A stretch of DNA of 64,000 nt from CAWAMD01 sp963783045 (lineage in GTDB: Bacteria > Actinomycetota > Nitriliruptoria > Nitriliruptorales > Nitriliruptoraceae): contig CAWAMD010000008.1 of the NCBI GenBank assembly GCA_963783045.1, forward strand, positions 62,001 through 126,000, read 5' to 3'. The number at the start of each line of letters is the position of its first letter. Within the stretch, counting starts at the first letter, position 1. The notes below the pieces were generated by a model, which saw nothing but the letters and a program-made list of their open reading frames with translations, made no database searches and had not been told where the DNA came from. This document shows positions 8,971-17,537 of this stretch, in pieces. Made by a program: the position numbers and the translations under genes.

Positions 8971-10509
8971 ATGTCCGCCGCTGACCGCCCCACGTCCCGT
9001 CACCGCGCCTCCGTGCGCGGCGTCGTCGCGGTCGTGGTCGCCTCCGTCCTCGCGCTGCTGGTCGGCCTCGTCCCGGCCACTGCCGCGCAGGCGGGCGACG
9101 CCGAGCCGCACGACCCGGCCCCGCAGGTCGAGAACGCGGCGCTGCGGATCGTGCTCGACAGCACCGCCGACGAGACCACGCTCGTGCTCCGCCCCGGCGC
9201 GGTCATCGCGTCGCATCCGGTGTCGGTCACACCGGGAGCGCGGCTGACGCGGGTACCCGGCGGCTGGCGGTTGCAGCGGCCGCTCGGACGAGCCCGGGCC
9301 GTCATCGACACGGTCTACCGCGAGACGGCCGGAGCCGACGAGATCGCGGTCACGCTCGCGACGTCCGATCGCGGCCGGGCCCGGGTCGACATCGTCAACC
9401 GCAACGGCGATCCCCACCCGGTGGCCACGGTCACCACCGACGAACCGGGCCCGGCCGTCGGGACCGTGCGCCGGCCCCGGGCGGACGTCTTCGGCTCCGT
9501 GCCCCTGCGCCTGCCGCATGCCGACGCACGACCGCTCGTGCTCGCCTTCTACTACCCGTGGTTCGACGACTACGACGACGGCCGGCTGGCCGACCGACCG
9601 GCGACGCCGCGCAGCACCCGCGTGCCCACCGACGTCGGCGCGATGACCCGCCAGGCGCGTGCCCACGGCATCGACGGGTTCGTCGTGTCGTGGGCCGGCG
9701 AGGAGGCCGACGGCGAGGGGTTCGACACCGCCCTGCGCGCCGCCGAGCGTGCCGGTCAGACCGTGACCGGCTATCTGGAGGTCGGGCGGGCGGCCGCTGC
9801 CGGAGGCCCCGACGAGCTCGTCGCCCGGCGGGTCCGTCACTGGCTCGCACAGCTGCTCGACCGTGCGTCGAGCCCGGCCTTCCTGCGGTCGGACGGCGTG
9901 CCGGTGGTGTTCGTCTACGGGATGGGACGCGTGTCGCCGGTCGCCTGGCAGGCCATCCTCGACGACCTGACCCGCACCGGGCATCCCGTGCGGCTCGTCG
10001 GCGACGCGGACAGCGACGACTACGCCGCGGTGGCCTGGGGCGAGCACCAGTTCACCGCACTGGGATCGCCGGCCGCCCGGGGCCGGTTCGCCCGGGACAC
10101 GGCAGCTCGAGCCCGCGCACGCGTGGTCGTGGACCCGACCGCCCATCCCCGTCTCTACGCCGCCACGGTCGCGCCGGGCTACGACGACCGCGGCATCCGC
10201 TCCGGGAACCCCGTCGTGCCGCGTGGCGCGGCGGGGGAGCGCTACACCGCGACCTGGGAGGCGGCGCTCAGTGCCGATCCCGACTGGGTCCTCGTCAACT
10301 CCTGGAACGAGTGGTTCGAGGGCACGGCGGTCGAGCCCGGCGTGACGGCCGGTGACCGGTCGCTGCGCCAGACCGCGCGGTCGGCCGGGCCGTGGAAGGC
10401 CGGCGAGCGCGACCGCTGGGTCCAGCCGCCGCCCGCGCCCGGACCGGGTGTGATCGGCGGCCTGCATGCTGTCGTCGGGCGTGCGCTCAGCGCGTCGATC
10501 GGCCGCTGA
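8971..10509 (+). CDS. Secreted GH99-like glycoside hydrolase (paralogue 1)
   Basis: A 512-residue protein with a Sec signal peptide (hydrophobic core VVAVVVASVLALLVGLV, AxA cleavage near residue 40). After a beta-rich N-terminal domain the catalytic part starts at LAFYYPWF (about residue 190) and ends with NSWNEWFEGTAVEPG. These are the hallmark strands of GH99 endo-mannosidase/endo-mannanase and the WbsX-like group. ATG follows GAGGAGGG. The next gene is a paralogue of the same layout. It may trim or remodel an exported mannose- or related-sugar-containing glycan; the retaining GH99 mechanism is family knowledge, the substrate is inferred. Confidence 0.8.
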   Translation: MSAADRPTSRHRASVRGVVAVVVASVLALLVGLVPATAAQAGDAEPHDPAPQVENAALRIVLDSTADETTLVLRPGAVIASHPVSVTPGARLTRVPGGWRLQRPLGRARAVIDTVYRETAGADEIAVTLATSDRGRARVDIVNRNGDPHPVATVTTDEPGPAVGTVRRPRADVFGSVPLRLPHADARPLVLAFYYPWFDDYDDGRLADRPATPRSTRVPTDVGAMTRQARAHGIDGFVVSWAGEEADGEGFDTALRAAERAGQTVTGYLEVGRAAAAGGPDELVARRVRHWLAQLLDRASSPAFLRSDGVPVVFVYGMGRVSPVAWQAILDDLTRTGHPVRLVGDADSDDYAAVAWGEHQFTALGSPAARGRFARDTAARARARVVVDPTAHPRLYAATVAPGYDDRGIRSGNPVVPRGAAGERYTATWEAALSADPDWVLVNSWNEWFEGTAVEPGVTAGDRSLRQTARSAGPWKAGERDRWVQPPPAPGPGVIGGLHAVVGRALSASIGR

Positions 10510-10551
10510 CCGACGATCGCGGAAGCCAGAGCCTGTCGCGTCCGTTCGGAA

Positions 10552-10566
10552 CGTCATACCATGACG
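10552..10566. promoter_or_regulatory. 15-bp palindrome before GH99-like paralogue 2
   Basis: CGTCAT and ATGACG arms separated by ACC form a perfect inverted repeat 164 bp before the second GH99-like gene. Its core, GTCATACC, recurs just before the ectB start (43393-43400). It looks like an operator or a promoter-embedded site; the regulator is unknown. Confidence 0.3.
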
Positions 10567-10599
10567 CAAGGCGTAGTCACACTGGGTCACATGGACGGG

Positions 10600-10621
10600 C
10601 CGGGAGGTCACCCACTCCCGG
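10600..10621. terminator. Small hairpin between the two GH99-like genes
   Basis: Arms CCGGGAG and CTCCCGG with an 8-nt loop, without a U-tract. It may end transcription of the first GH99-like gene or be a leader structure of the second. The 220-bp interval 10510-10729 holds no gene I can support. Confidence 0.3.
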
Positions 10622-10729
10622 GAACGCTACCGATCGTGACCTCGAGCTCACTACGTCGTTGGTGTCGCCGCAGCGCAGACAGATCGTGAACCGCGGTGGC
10701 GCCGGACCACCTTTGGGGGGAACAGCCAC

Positions 10730-12157
10730 ATGTACACCGATCACCGAACCATCCGCCGCCCGTTCTCGTCGGCGCGGTCCCTGGCCCTCGTCGTGCTCCT
10801 GGCGATGGCGCTGATCGGCGCACTCGTGCCCAGCGCCGACGCCTCGACCTCGACGGGCGGGCCCGATGTCGTCGCGGCGCACCTGAGGGTCAGTCTCGAC
10901 ACGACCTCCGACTGGACCCAGGTCCGGTTCTCACCCGGCACCATCGTGACGCGCCAGACGTTGCACGCCACCGACGGGGCCGAGGTGGTCCCGATCGCCG
11001 ACGGGATCAAGGTCGAGCCGACGACGGGGCGTGCCCGCGTCGTGGTCGACCTCGTCTTCCTCGAGGCCACCGGGGAGCGCAGCTTCACCATCGGTGTCGA
11101 CAAGGGATACGCCGGCGAGACCGTGGTCCGGGTCGAGAACCGCAACGCGAAGCCCGACACGGCCGCGAGGATCGTCGACGATATCCACAGCACCTCGGAC
11201 CCGTCGAACCACACGCAGGTCACGGTCGGACGCGACAAGCTGCTCTCCACGCACCGTCTCGACCTGCCGACGACGGGGGTCCCGAAGCAGGTTCTGGCCT
11301 TCTACTACCCGTGGTTCACCGACTACAGCGACCTGACCCTCACCGATCGGCCGTCCGACCCGCGCAGCACCGCCGACGCGCAGGGCGTGCTGTCGATGAC
11401 GCGGCAGGCACGCTCGCACGGGATCGACGGGTTCGTCGTGTCCTGGGCCGGCGACGCCGCGGACGGCAACGGCTTCGACCTGGCGCTGCAGGCGGCCGAG
11501 GCGACCGACGGGGTCGTGACCGGATACCTCGAGACGCGCCGTGCCCGGCCCGACAGCGGTGACGAGGGCGCGTTCGCCTGGACCGTCTACGTGTGGCTCC
11601 ACCAGCTGCTCACCCGCGCCGACAGCCCGGCGTTCCTGCGGGCCGACGGCGTGCCGGTGGTCTTCGCCTACGAGATGGGTCTGCTGCCGCCGGCACGGTG
11701 GCAGAAGATCGAGCAGCTGCTCGCCAACGACGGGCTGCCCGTCCGGATCGTCGGCGACACCAACAGCGACGCCTTCTCGTCCGTGCAGTGGGGCGCCCAC
11801 CAGTACACCGCCACCGGCGCACCGCGTCAGCGCGAGCAGTACGCCCGTGCCACGGCCGTGCGCATGCGCGCGCCGGCGCTCCTCGACAAGCACGCCGAGC
11901 CGCGGCTCTTCGCGGCCACGGTGTCGCCCGGCTACGACGACCACCTGATCCGCGACGGCAACCCGATCGTCGAGCGTGGCGTCGGCGGCGCCCGCTACAA
12001 CAAGACGTGGGACGCGGCGCTGACCGCGAACCCCGACTGGGTGCTCATCACCTCCTGGAACGAGTGGTACGAGGGCACCAGCGTCGAGCCGAGCGTCATC
12101 TACGGCGACACGGCGCTGACGCAGACCGCCCAGCGGTCCGCCGACTGGAAGCACTGA
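10730..12157 (+). CDS. Secreted GH99-like glycoside hydrolase (paralogue 2)
   Basis: A 475-residue paralogue of the preceding gene. It has a signal peptide (SLALVVLLAMALIGALV, cleavage near ADAS at about residue 38), then a beta-rich region, LAFYYPWF at about residue 186, QARSHGIDGFVVSWAG and the C-terminal ITSWNEWYEGTSVEPS. All segments match paralogue 1 in order. GGGGGGAACAGCCAC precedes the ATG. A hairpin follows the gene. The tandem arrangement suggests duplication with retained catalytic residues, so two activities or two substrates are plausible. GH99-like fold is well supported; the exact linkage cut is unknown. Confidence 0.8.
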   Translation: MYTDHRTIRRPFSSARSLALVVLLAMALIGALVPSADASTSTGGPDVVAAHLRVSLDTTSDWTQVRFSPGTIVTRQTLHATDGAEVVPIADGIKVEPTTGRARVVVDLVFLEATGERSFTIGVDKGYAGETVVRVENRNAKPDTAARIVDDIHSTSDPSNHTQVTVGRDKLLSTHRLDLPTTGVPKQVLAFYYPWFTDYSDLTLTDRPSDPRSTADAQGVLSMTRQARSHGIDGFVVSWAGDAADGNGFDLALQAAEATDGVVTGYLETRRARPDSGDEGAFAWTVYVWLHQLLTRADSPAFLRADGVPVVFAYEMGLLPPARWQKIEQLLANDGLPVRIVGDTNSDAFSSVQWGAHQYTATGAPRQREQYARATAVRMRAPALLDKHAEPRLFAATVSPGYDDHLIRDGNPIVERGVGGARYNKTWDAALTANPDWVLITSWNEWYEGTSVEPSVIYGDTALTQTAQRSADWKH

Positions 12158-12172
12158 CCGCCGCCGCACGCT

Positions 12173-12199
12173 GACGGGGCGTGCGCGTCACGTCCCGTC
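12173..12199. terminator. Hairpin terminator between convergent genes
   Basis: An 11-bp stem (GACGGGGCGTG with CACGTCCCGTC, one G-U pair) around a CGCGT loop, in the 56 bp between the GH99-like gene and the convergent GT2. It can serve both directions. Confidence 0.6.
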
Positions 12200-12213
12200 A
12201 CACGGGGTAGCGC

Positions 12214-13059
12214 TCAGCCGCGCCCCGTCAGCTTGCCCACGACACGCGCCGCCATCGCGAGCGCGTGCACGTGGGCGACCTGTCGCCGACGCGCCGGGGG
12301 GCCGTCGGCGGCAAGGTCCTCGACGACCCGGCCGAGCGGGATCCGCACGGCCGGGTCGTCGAGCCCCGCCGGCCAGTCGCCCCGGTCCGCGAGCACCCGC
12401 CAGCCGGCGCCGAGCCGGCGGTGCAGCCGCCAGGTCGCGCGGGCCGTTCGCCGTGTCGGGTGGGCGACCACGGCGTCGGGCGCGTAGACGAGCCGGAACC
12501 CGGCCGCACGTGCGCGGCGGCACCACTCCAGGTCGCCGCTCGAGCGCAGCGACGCGTCGAAGCCGCCGATGCGGTCGACGACCTCGCGGCGCGCCAGCAG
12601 GTTCACGGTGGCCGCGAACCCCTGGTGGACGACGTGCTCCTCCTGGTCGAGGTAGAGCGCCGCGTCGTAGCGCGACCACATCGTCGGTCGCGGCCCCGTC
12701 AGCGCCACCACCGCCCCGCCCACGAGGTCGGCGCCGGCGTCGATCGCCTCCACCCCGCGGGCCAGCCAGTCGCTGGCAGGCACACCGTCGGCGTCCGTGA
12801 ACGCGAGCACGTCGCCGCGGGCGGCCGCGATGCCCGCGTTGCGGGCCGCGTAGGATCCGCGACGCGGCTCGTGGACGACCTGCGACACGGCAGGATGCGC
12901 GGCGGCCAGCGCGTCGCTGCCGTCGGTCGAGCCGTTGTCGACGACGATCACCTCGTGGGAGGGACCGACCTGACGCCCGAGCGCGGTGAGGCAGGCGCCG
13001 AGTGACCGCGCCCCGTCACGAACCGGGACGACCACGGTCACCAGCAGTCGATCGCTCAC
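12214..13059 (-). CDS. Family 2 glycosyltransferase
   Basis: A 281-residue GT2 enzyme with VTVVVPVRDG, VDNGSTDGS (about residue 42), FTDADG (about residue 92) and SGDLEWCRRARAAGF. The tail is basic (PARRRQ) and lacks clear membrane spans. The start is GTG. Its 5' end overlaps by 58 bp the 5' end of the divergent GT2 on the other strand, an arrangement that leaves no normal promoter space. Family is secure; sugar specificity is not. Confidence 0.85.
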   Translation of the reverse strand: MSDRLLVTVVVPVRDGARSLGACLTALGRQVGPSHEVIVVDNGSTDGSDALAAAHPAVSQVVHEPRRGSYAARNAGIAAARGDVLAFTDADGVPASDWLARGVEAIDAGADLVGGAVVALTGPRPTMWSRYDAALYLDQEEHVVHQGFAATVNLLARREVVDRIGGFDASLRSSGDLEWCRRARAAGFRLVYAPDAVVAHPTRRTARATWRLHRRLGAGWRVLADRGDWPAGLDDPAVRIPLGRVVEDLAADGPPARRRQVAHVHALAMAARVVGKLTGRG

Positions 13060-14012
13060 GGTCCGCGAGTCTAGAGCCGGCCGGCGCGCCGACCGTCACG
13101 CTCGTGCTGCCCACCTTCCGGCGGCCTGCGCGGCTCCGCCTGGCGCTCGCGGGCGTCGCGGCCCAGAGCGGTGTCGCGGACCTCGAGGTCGTCGTCGTCG
13201 ACAACGATCCGGCGTCCACCGCCCGCGCGGTCGTCGAGTCCGCGCCGCTGCCGGCGCGCTACCTGGTCGAGCCGCGCTCCGGTGCCGTGCACGCCCGCAA
13301 CACCGGTATCGAGGCCGCCCGCGGGGAGGTGGTCGTCCTCCTCGACGACGACGTGGTGCCGCGGGAGGGGTGGCTGGCCGCGCTGCTCGCCCCGATCGTC
13401 GGCGGGGACGCCGATGCGACCGGCGGCCGCGTCGTCCTCGACCCGGCGGTGGCGCGCCCGCGGTGGTTCGACGAGCCCGTCGTCGGCCAGTATCTCACGA
13501 ACGTGGACCTCGGCCCTGGGCCGCGCCTGCTCGGCGGCGACGAGTTCGTCGTCACCGCGAACGCCGCGTTCCGGCGTGAGCTGCTGGTGGCCGTGGGCGG
13601 CTTCGCGACGAACCTCGGGCCACGCGGCACGACGCAGCTCGTCAACGACGACGTGCGTCTCGTCCGCGACGTGCAGCGGCACGGCGGGCGGGTCTGGTGG
13701 GTGCCGGACGCCGTGGTCGAGCACGAGCTGCCGGCGTCCCGGCTCCGGCCGCGCTGGGTCCTGAGGCGCGCCTACCTGCAGGGCCGCTCCGACTGGCTGC
13801 TGGACGAGGCCGACCTGCGGCGTCGACGCGGCAACGGCGTCCGGGTCGCGGCGTCGTGGCTGTTTGGGGAGCTGGCCGCACGCGGGACGGAGGGGCTGAC
13901 GCGCCCCGACGTGGCGTTCCACGCGGCCTGCGACGTGGCGCGCAGCGTCGGTCGGGTACGCCAGGGGATGACCTGGTGGCTGCGGGAGCGGGGCGCCCCC
14001 ACGGCCTCGTGA
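13002..14012 (+). CDS. Family 2 glycosyltransferase
   Basis: 336 residues from GTG 13002. The GT2 domain begins at PTVTLVLPTFRRP (about residue 30), followed by VVVVDNDPAST, VLLDDDVVP and NDDVRLVRDVQRHGG. The first 28 codons overlap the divergent neighbour and look non-conserved. No ATG or GTG lies between 13002 and the first beta strand, so the real start is uncertain and could be a rarer codon near 13075. It is like the ExoA/ExoM-type transferases of polysaccharide clusters. Convergent with the sugar-transferase gene 13 bp on. Confidence 0.8.
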   Translation: MTAPRHEPGRPRSPAVDRSRSASLEPAGAPTVTLVLPTFRRPARLRLALAGVAAQSGVADLEVVVVDNDPASTARAVVESAPLPARYLVEPRSGAVHARNTGIEAARGEVVVLLDDDVVPREGWLAALLAPIVGGDADATGGRVVLDPAVARPRWFDEPVVGQYLTNVDLGPGPRLLGGDEFVVTANAAFRRELLVAVGGFATNLGPRGTTQLVNDDVRLVRDVQRHGGRVWWVPDAVVEHELPASRLRPRWVLRRAYLQGRSDWLLDEADLRRRRGNGVRVAASWLFGELAARGTEGLTRPDVAFHAACDVARSVGRVRQGMTWWLRERGAPTAS

Positions 14013-14025
14013 CGGTCGCTGCGGG

Positions 14026-14661
14026 TCAGGCCGCCAGCTCGTCGGCGAGCGTCCCGTGGGCGCGGAGGCGACCACGCAGCAGCCGGACCGGCACGGCGTC
14101 CACGGTGACCGGACCGCCGACGTGGAGGACCCAGCGCACCGTGCGCCACAGGATCCACAGGTCGAGCCCGAGCGTCTGGCCGCGCAGGTAGCAGAGGTCG
14201 TACTCGGGGGACTCGTGGATGAGGCGGTCGCAGTCCGCGCCGATCTGCCACAGCCCCGTGCAGCCCGGGCGGACCGCGATCCGCGCCTGCGCGAAGGAGG
14301 CCGGCATCCGCTCGTGCATGAACGACATCTCGGGCCGTGGCCCGACCAGCGACATGATCCCGAGCGGGACGAGGAAGAGCTGCGGCAGCTCGTCGAGATG
14401 GCACGCACGCAGCCAGCGGCAGACGGCCGGTGCGGCGACCGGGCTGATCGCGTACTTGTCCGCGTAGCGGGGCGTGCTGGGCGGCAGCGTTCGCAGCTTC
14501 ACCATCCGGAACGTCACGCCGTCGCGACCGACGCGCTCCTGCACGAAGAACGGGGAGCTGCGCAGGGCGGCTGCCGTGACGATCGCCAGCAGCACCACCA
14601 GCGGCAGGGCCAGGACGGCCAGGGCCGCGCCGAGAACGAGGTCGAGCGCGCGCTTGATCAT
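14026..14661 (-). CDS. Undecaprenyl-phosphate sugar phosphotransferase (bacterial sugar transferase)
   Basis: A 211-residue membrane enzyme of the WbaP/PglC superfamily. It has one N-terminal hydrophobic segment, then FVQERVGRDGVTFRMVKLRT, HLDELPQL and SLVGPRPE, the core motifs of the family. It transfers a sugar-1-phosphate from a nucleotide sugar to undecaprenyl phosphate, the first step of lipid-linked glycan assembly, so it likely starts the pathway served by the nearby glycosyltransferases. ATG 14661 follows GGGAG; a longer start at 14736 adds a non-conserved 25 residues. It is a short form without the extra membrane domain of WbaP. Confidence 0.9.
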   Translation of the reverse strand: MIKRALDLVLGAALAVLALPLVVLLAIVTAAALRSSPFFVQERVGRDGVTFRMVKLRTLPPSTPRYADKYAISPVAAPAVCRWLRACHLDELPQLFLVPLGIMSLVGPRPEMSFMHERMPASFAQARIAVRPGCTGLWQIGADCDRLIHESPEYDLCYLRGQTLGLDLWILWRTVRWVLHVGGPVTVDAVPVRLLRGRLRAHGTLADELAA

Positions 14662-14862
14662 GCGGGCTCCCGCAATGTGTGAGTGGCTCCACCCCCGTCC
14701 AACGAGCGAGGACGATAGGGGATACGGGTCGCACATAACTAGTCACATCGTGCCATGGTCCCCCTGGTGTACGCACCGTGCATGCCCGCTGACCCAGAGC
14801 GCACGTCCAGCGGGGGCCGGCACGCCAGGACGGACGCCCCGACAGGATCGGGACGGCCAGGA

Positions 14863-17367
14863 TCAGTCGCGGTGGCGCAGCCGGCGGGCGGCCTGGTGCA
14901 TGGCGCGCCGGGAGGTGGTCAACGCCTCGCCGGCGAGCTCCTCCACCTCGGCGATCGTGACCGTCTGGATCCAGCCGGCGGCCCGCAGCGTCACCGTCAG
15001 GGCCGCGCCGGTCAGCGACACGATCCCGATCGCCGCAAGGATCACGACCGGACGCGGGAACGAGAGCGCGAAGAACGTACTCGCCATGGGGACGACGAAC
15101 GCGAGCCCGAAGGTGACGACCACGCCGCCGACGACCAGACGACGCAGCCGCGTCGGCGGCCGGCACACCAGGACGAGCGCGAAGACCCCGATCGACCCGA
15201 GGACCATGGTGGCCACCGTCTGGCTGTCGGCCAGCGACGAGCCCTCCTGGTGCGCGAGCCAGTAGGCGCCGAAGGTCGCCGCCGCCGCGACCGTGCCCAC
15301 GGGCAGGGCGAAGCGCAGCACCCGGCCGATGAACCCCCGGCGGTACCGGCGTGTCGTCGGCTCGAGCGCGAGGAAGAACGCGGGGATGCCGATGGTGGCC
15401 GAACCCACGAGGGTGAGGTGGCGCGGCAGGAACGGGAAGACGAGCCCCCAGACACCGACGGCGACCACGAGCAGGAACGCGTAGACGGTCTTCGTCACGA
15501 ACAGGTTCGCGACCCGCTCGATGTTCGCCGTGACGCGTCGCCCTTCGGCAACGACCGTCGGCAGCTGCTCGAAGCGACCGTCGAGCAGCACGAGCTGCGC
15601 CACGGAACGGGTCGCGTCCGCGCCGGATCCCATCGCGATGCCGAGGTCGGCGTCCTTGAGGGCCAGCACGTCGTTCACGCCGTCGCCCGTCATCGCCACC
15701 ACGTGGCCCCGGGACTGGAGCGCCGCCACCATCGAGCGCTTCTGCTGCGGAGTGACCCGTCCGAAGACCGTGCCCTCCTCCATCCGGTCGGCGAGCGCTG
15801 CCGCGTCGTCGGGCAGCGTGCGGCCGTCGACCACCCGGTCGGCGTCCGGGAGCCCGGCCTGTGCCGCGATGGCGGCGACCGTGCGTGGATGGTCGCCCGA
15901 GATGACCTTCGCGGCGACCCCCTGGCTCGCGAACCAGGCGAGGGTGTCGGCGGCATCGGCCCGCACGACGTCGCCGAGCACGACGAGCGCGAGCGGCCGG
16001 AGCCCGCCGGCGGTCGGGTCCAGATCCCCGTCGACCGCGGCGAGCAGCAGGACGCGGTGTCCGGCGTCCGTCGCGTCGTCGGCGCGCCGGCGCAGGTCGG
16101 TGTCGCCCGGCGCGAGCGCGTCCGGGGCCCCGAGGAGGAAGCCGCCGTGGCTGACGAAGCGCACGCCGCCGTAGGCGCGCTGGGACGAGAACGCGCGGGT
16201 CTCGACGACGATCCAGTCCTCCGGCGGGGGGTAGGCGGCGGCGACGGCGCGCAGGGTGGCGTTGGGGGCCGGGTCCGCGGCGGCGACGGCGCCGAGCACG
16301 GTCGGCACCTCGGCCGCGTGCGCGTCGTCCAGCACGGCGAGGTCGCGGACGACGAGCCGACCCTCGGTGAGCGTCCCGGTCTTGTCGAAGCACAGGACGT
16401 CGACGCGGGCGAGCACCTCGACCGCCGGAAGCTCACGGACGAGCACCTTCCGTCGGGCCAGGCGCAGCCCCCCGACGGCGAACGCGACCGAGGTCAGCAG
16501 CACGAGCCCCTGCGGGATCATCGCAACGCTGCCGGCGACGGCGCCGGCCACCGCGGCACGCCAGCCGGGCGTCGCCGACCACTGGCTCCAGGCGAGCAGC
16601 GGGATGGTGGGGACCAGCAGCCAGGAGATGGCGCGCAGCAGCCAGTCGATGCCGGCCATCAGGTCCGAGGAGACGAGCGTGAACTCGCGGGCCTCGGCGG
16701 ACAGCTTGGCGGCGAAGGCCTGCTGGCCGACGCGCACGGCCCTGACCCACCCGGTCCCCGCGACGACGAAGCTGCCCGACAGGCACTCCTCGCCGGCCGC
16801 CTTGGCGACGGGGTCGGCCTCGCCGGTCAGCAGCGACTCGTCGACCTCCAGGCCGCGCGACTCCAGCACCACCGCGTCGACGACGACCTGGTCGCCCGGT
16901 TCGCACAGCAGCACGTCGTCGCGGACGACGGCGTCCACCGCGACCTCCTGGAGGCTGCCGGCCCGCAGCACCCGGGCGCGCGGGGCCGTGAGCAGCGCGA
17001 GCCGGTCGAGGGCCCGCTTCGCCCGCACCTCCTGGATGATGCCGATCGCCGCGTTCACGACCATGACGAGCCCGAAGAGGGCGTCCTGGACCGGGGCCAC
17101 GAGCAGGATGATGACGAGCAGGACGGTGAGGAGGACGTTGAACCTCGTCACCACGTTCGCCCGGACGATCTCGCCCACGGTGCGGGTCGCGCCGTGCGGC
17201 ACCGTGTTGACGAGCCCCAGCCGTACGCGCTCCGCCACCTCGTCGGGGGACAGCCCGGCCATCGGGGCGGGGGCGTCCCGGGCGGTGGCCGAGGTCGCTG
17301 CGGCCGGTTCGGTCATGTCGTGCTCGTCGGACGGGACGGCGGCGGCAACGTCGCCACGATCGCTCAC
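14863..17367 (-). CDS. Cation-transporting P-type ATPase, CtpE-like
   Basis: An 834-residue P-type ATPase. In order: cytoplasmic N-terminus, two membrane helices, actuator domain with LLTGEADPV (TGE), helices with MIPQGLVLLTSVAFAVG, phosphorylation site DKTGTLTEG (Asp about residue 328), MTGDGVNDVLALKDADLGIAMG, and four more helices. The layout and the LVLLTSVAFAVG region resemble mycobacterial CtpE, a calcium uptake pump (family knowledge). The usual PEGL of the transport site is PQGL here (about residue 284). The start is GTG 17367; ATG 17316 is an alternative. Ion is inferred, not seen. Confidence 0.88.
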   Translation of the reverse strand: MSDRGDVAAAVPSDEHDMTEPAAATSATARDAPAPMAGLSPDEVAERVRLGLVNTVPHGATRTVGEIVRANVVTRFNVLLTVLLVIILLVAPVQDALFGLVMVVNAAIGIIQEVRAKRALDRLALLTAPRARVLRAGSLQEVAVDAVVRDDVLLCEPGDQVVVDAVVLESRGLEVDESLLTGEADPVAKAAGEECLSGSFVVAGTGWVRAVRVGQQAFAAKLSAEAREFTLVSSDLMAGIDWLLRAISWLLVPTIPLLAWSQWSATPGWRAAVAGAVAGSVAMIPQGLVLLTSVAFAVGGLRLARRKVLVRELPAVEVLARVDVLCFDKTGTLTEGRLVVRDLAVLDDAHAAEVPTVLGAVAAADPAPNATLRAVAAAYPPPEDWIVVETRAFSSQRAYGGVRFVSHGGFLLGAPDALAPGDTDLRRRADDATDAGHRVLLLAAVDGDLDPTAGGLRPLALVVLGDVVRADAADTLAWFASQGVAAKVISGDHPRTVAAIAAQAGLPDADRVVDGRTLPDDAAALADRMEEGTVFGRVTPQQKRSMVAALQSRGHVVAMTGDGVNDVLALKDADLGIAMGSGADATRSVAQLVLLDGRFEQLPTVVAEGRRVTANIERVANLFVTKTVYAFLLVVAVGVWGLVFPFLPRHLTLVGSATIGIPAFFLALEPTTRRYRRGFIGRVLRFALPVGTVAAAATFGAYWLAHQEGSSLADSQTVATMVLGSIGVFALVLVCRPPTRLRRLVVGGVVVTFGLAFVVPMASTFFALSFPRPVVILAAIGIVSLTGAALTVTLRAAGWIQTVTIAEVEELAGEALTTSRRAMHQAARRLRHRD

Positions 17368-17501
17368 GCTCGATCATTCCACGCACCGGTGACACCTGCA
17401 CATGGGCAGGCGCCCCTGGTGTGCCGTCCACCCGGCGCGACCGTGCGGCGTCGGCAGGCCGCCACGCGGAGTCCACACCGGAGGGAGGTCGGAGGAATAC
17501 C

Positions 17502-17537
17502 ATGGGTCGAGCAGTCCGACGGCGGGAGACCTCATGA
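17502..17537 (+). CDS. Possible 11-residue upstream ORF before the SIS gene
   Basis: ATG preceded by GGAGG opens an 11-codon frame that stops at the TGA of an ATGA overlap with the SIS-domain start. It could be a coupling leader peptide. Equally, TACCAT here may be a -10 element, in which case this frame is not translated. Only the ribosome site and the overlap support it. Confidence 0.2.
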   Translation: MGRAVRRRETS

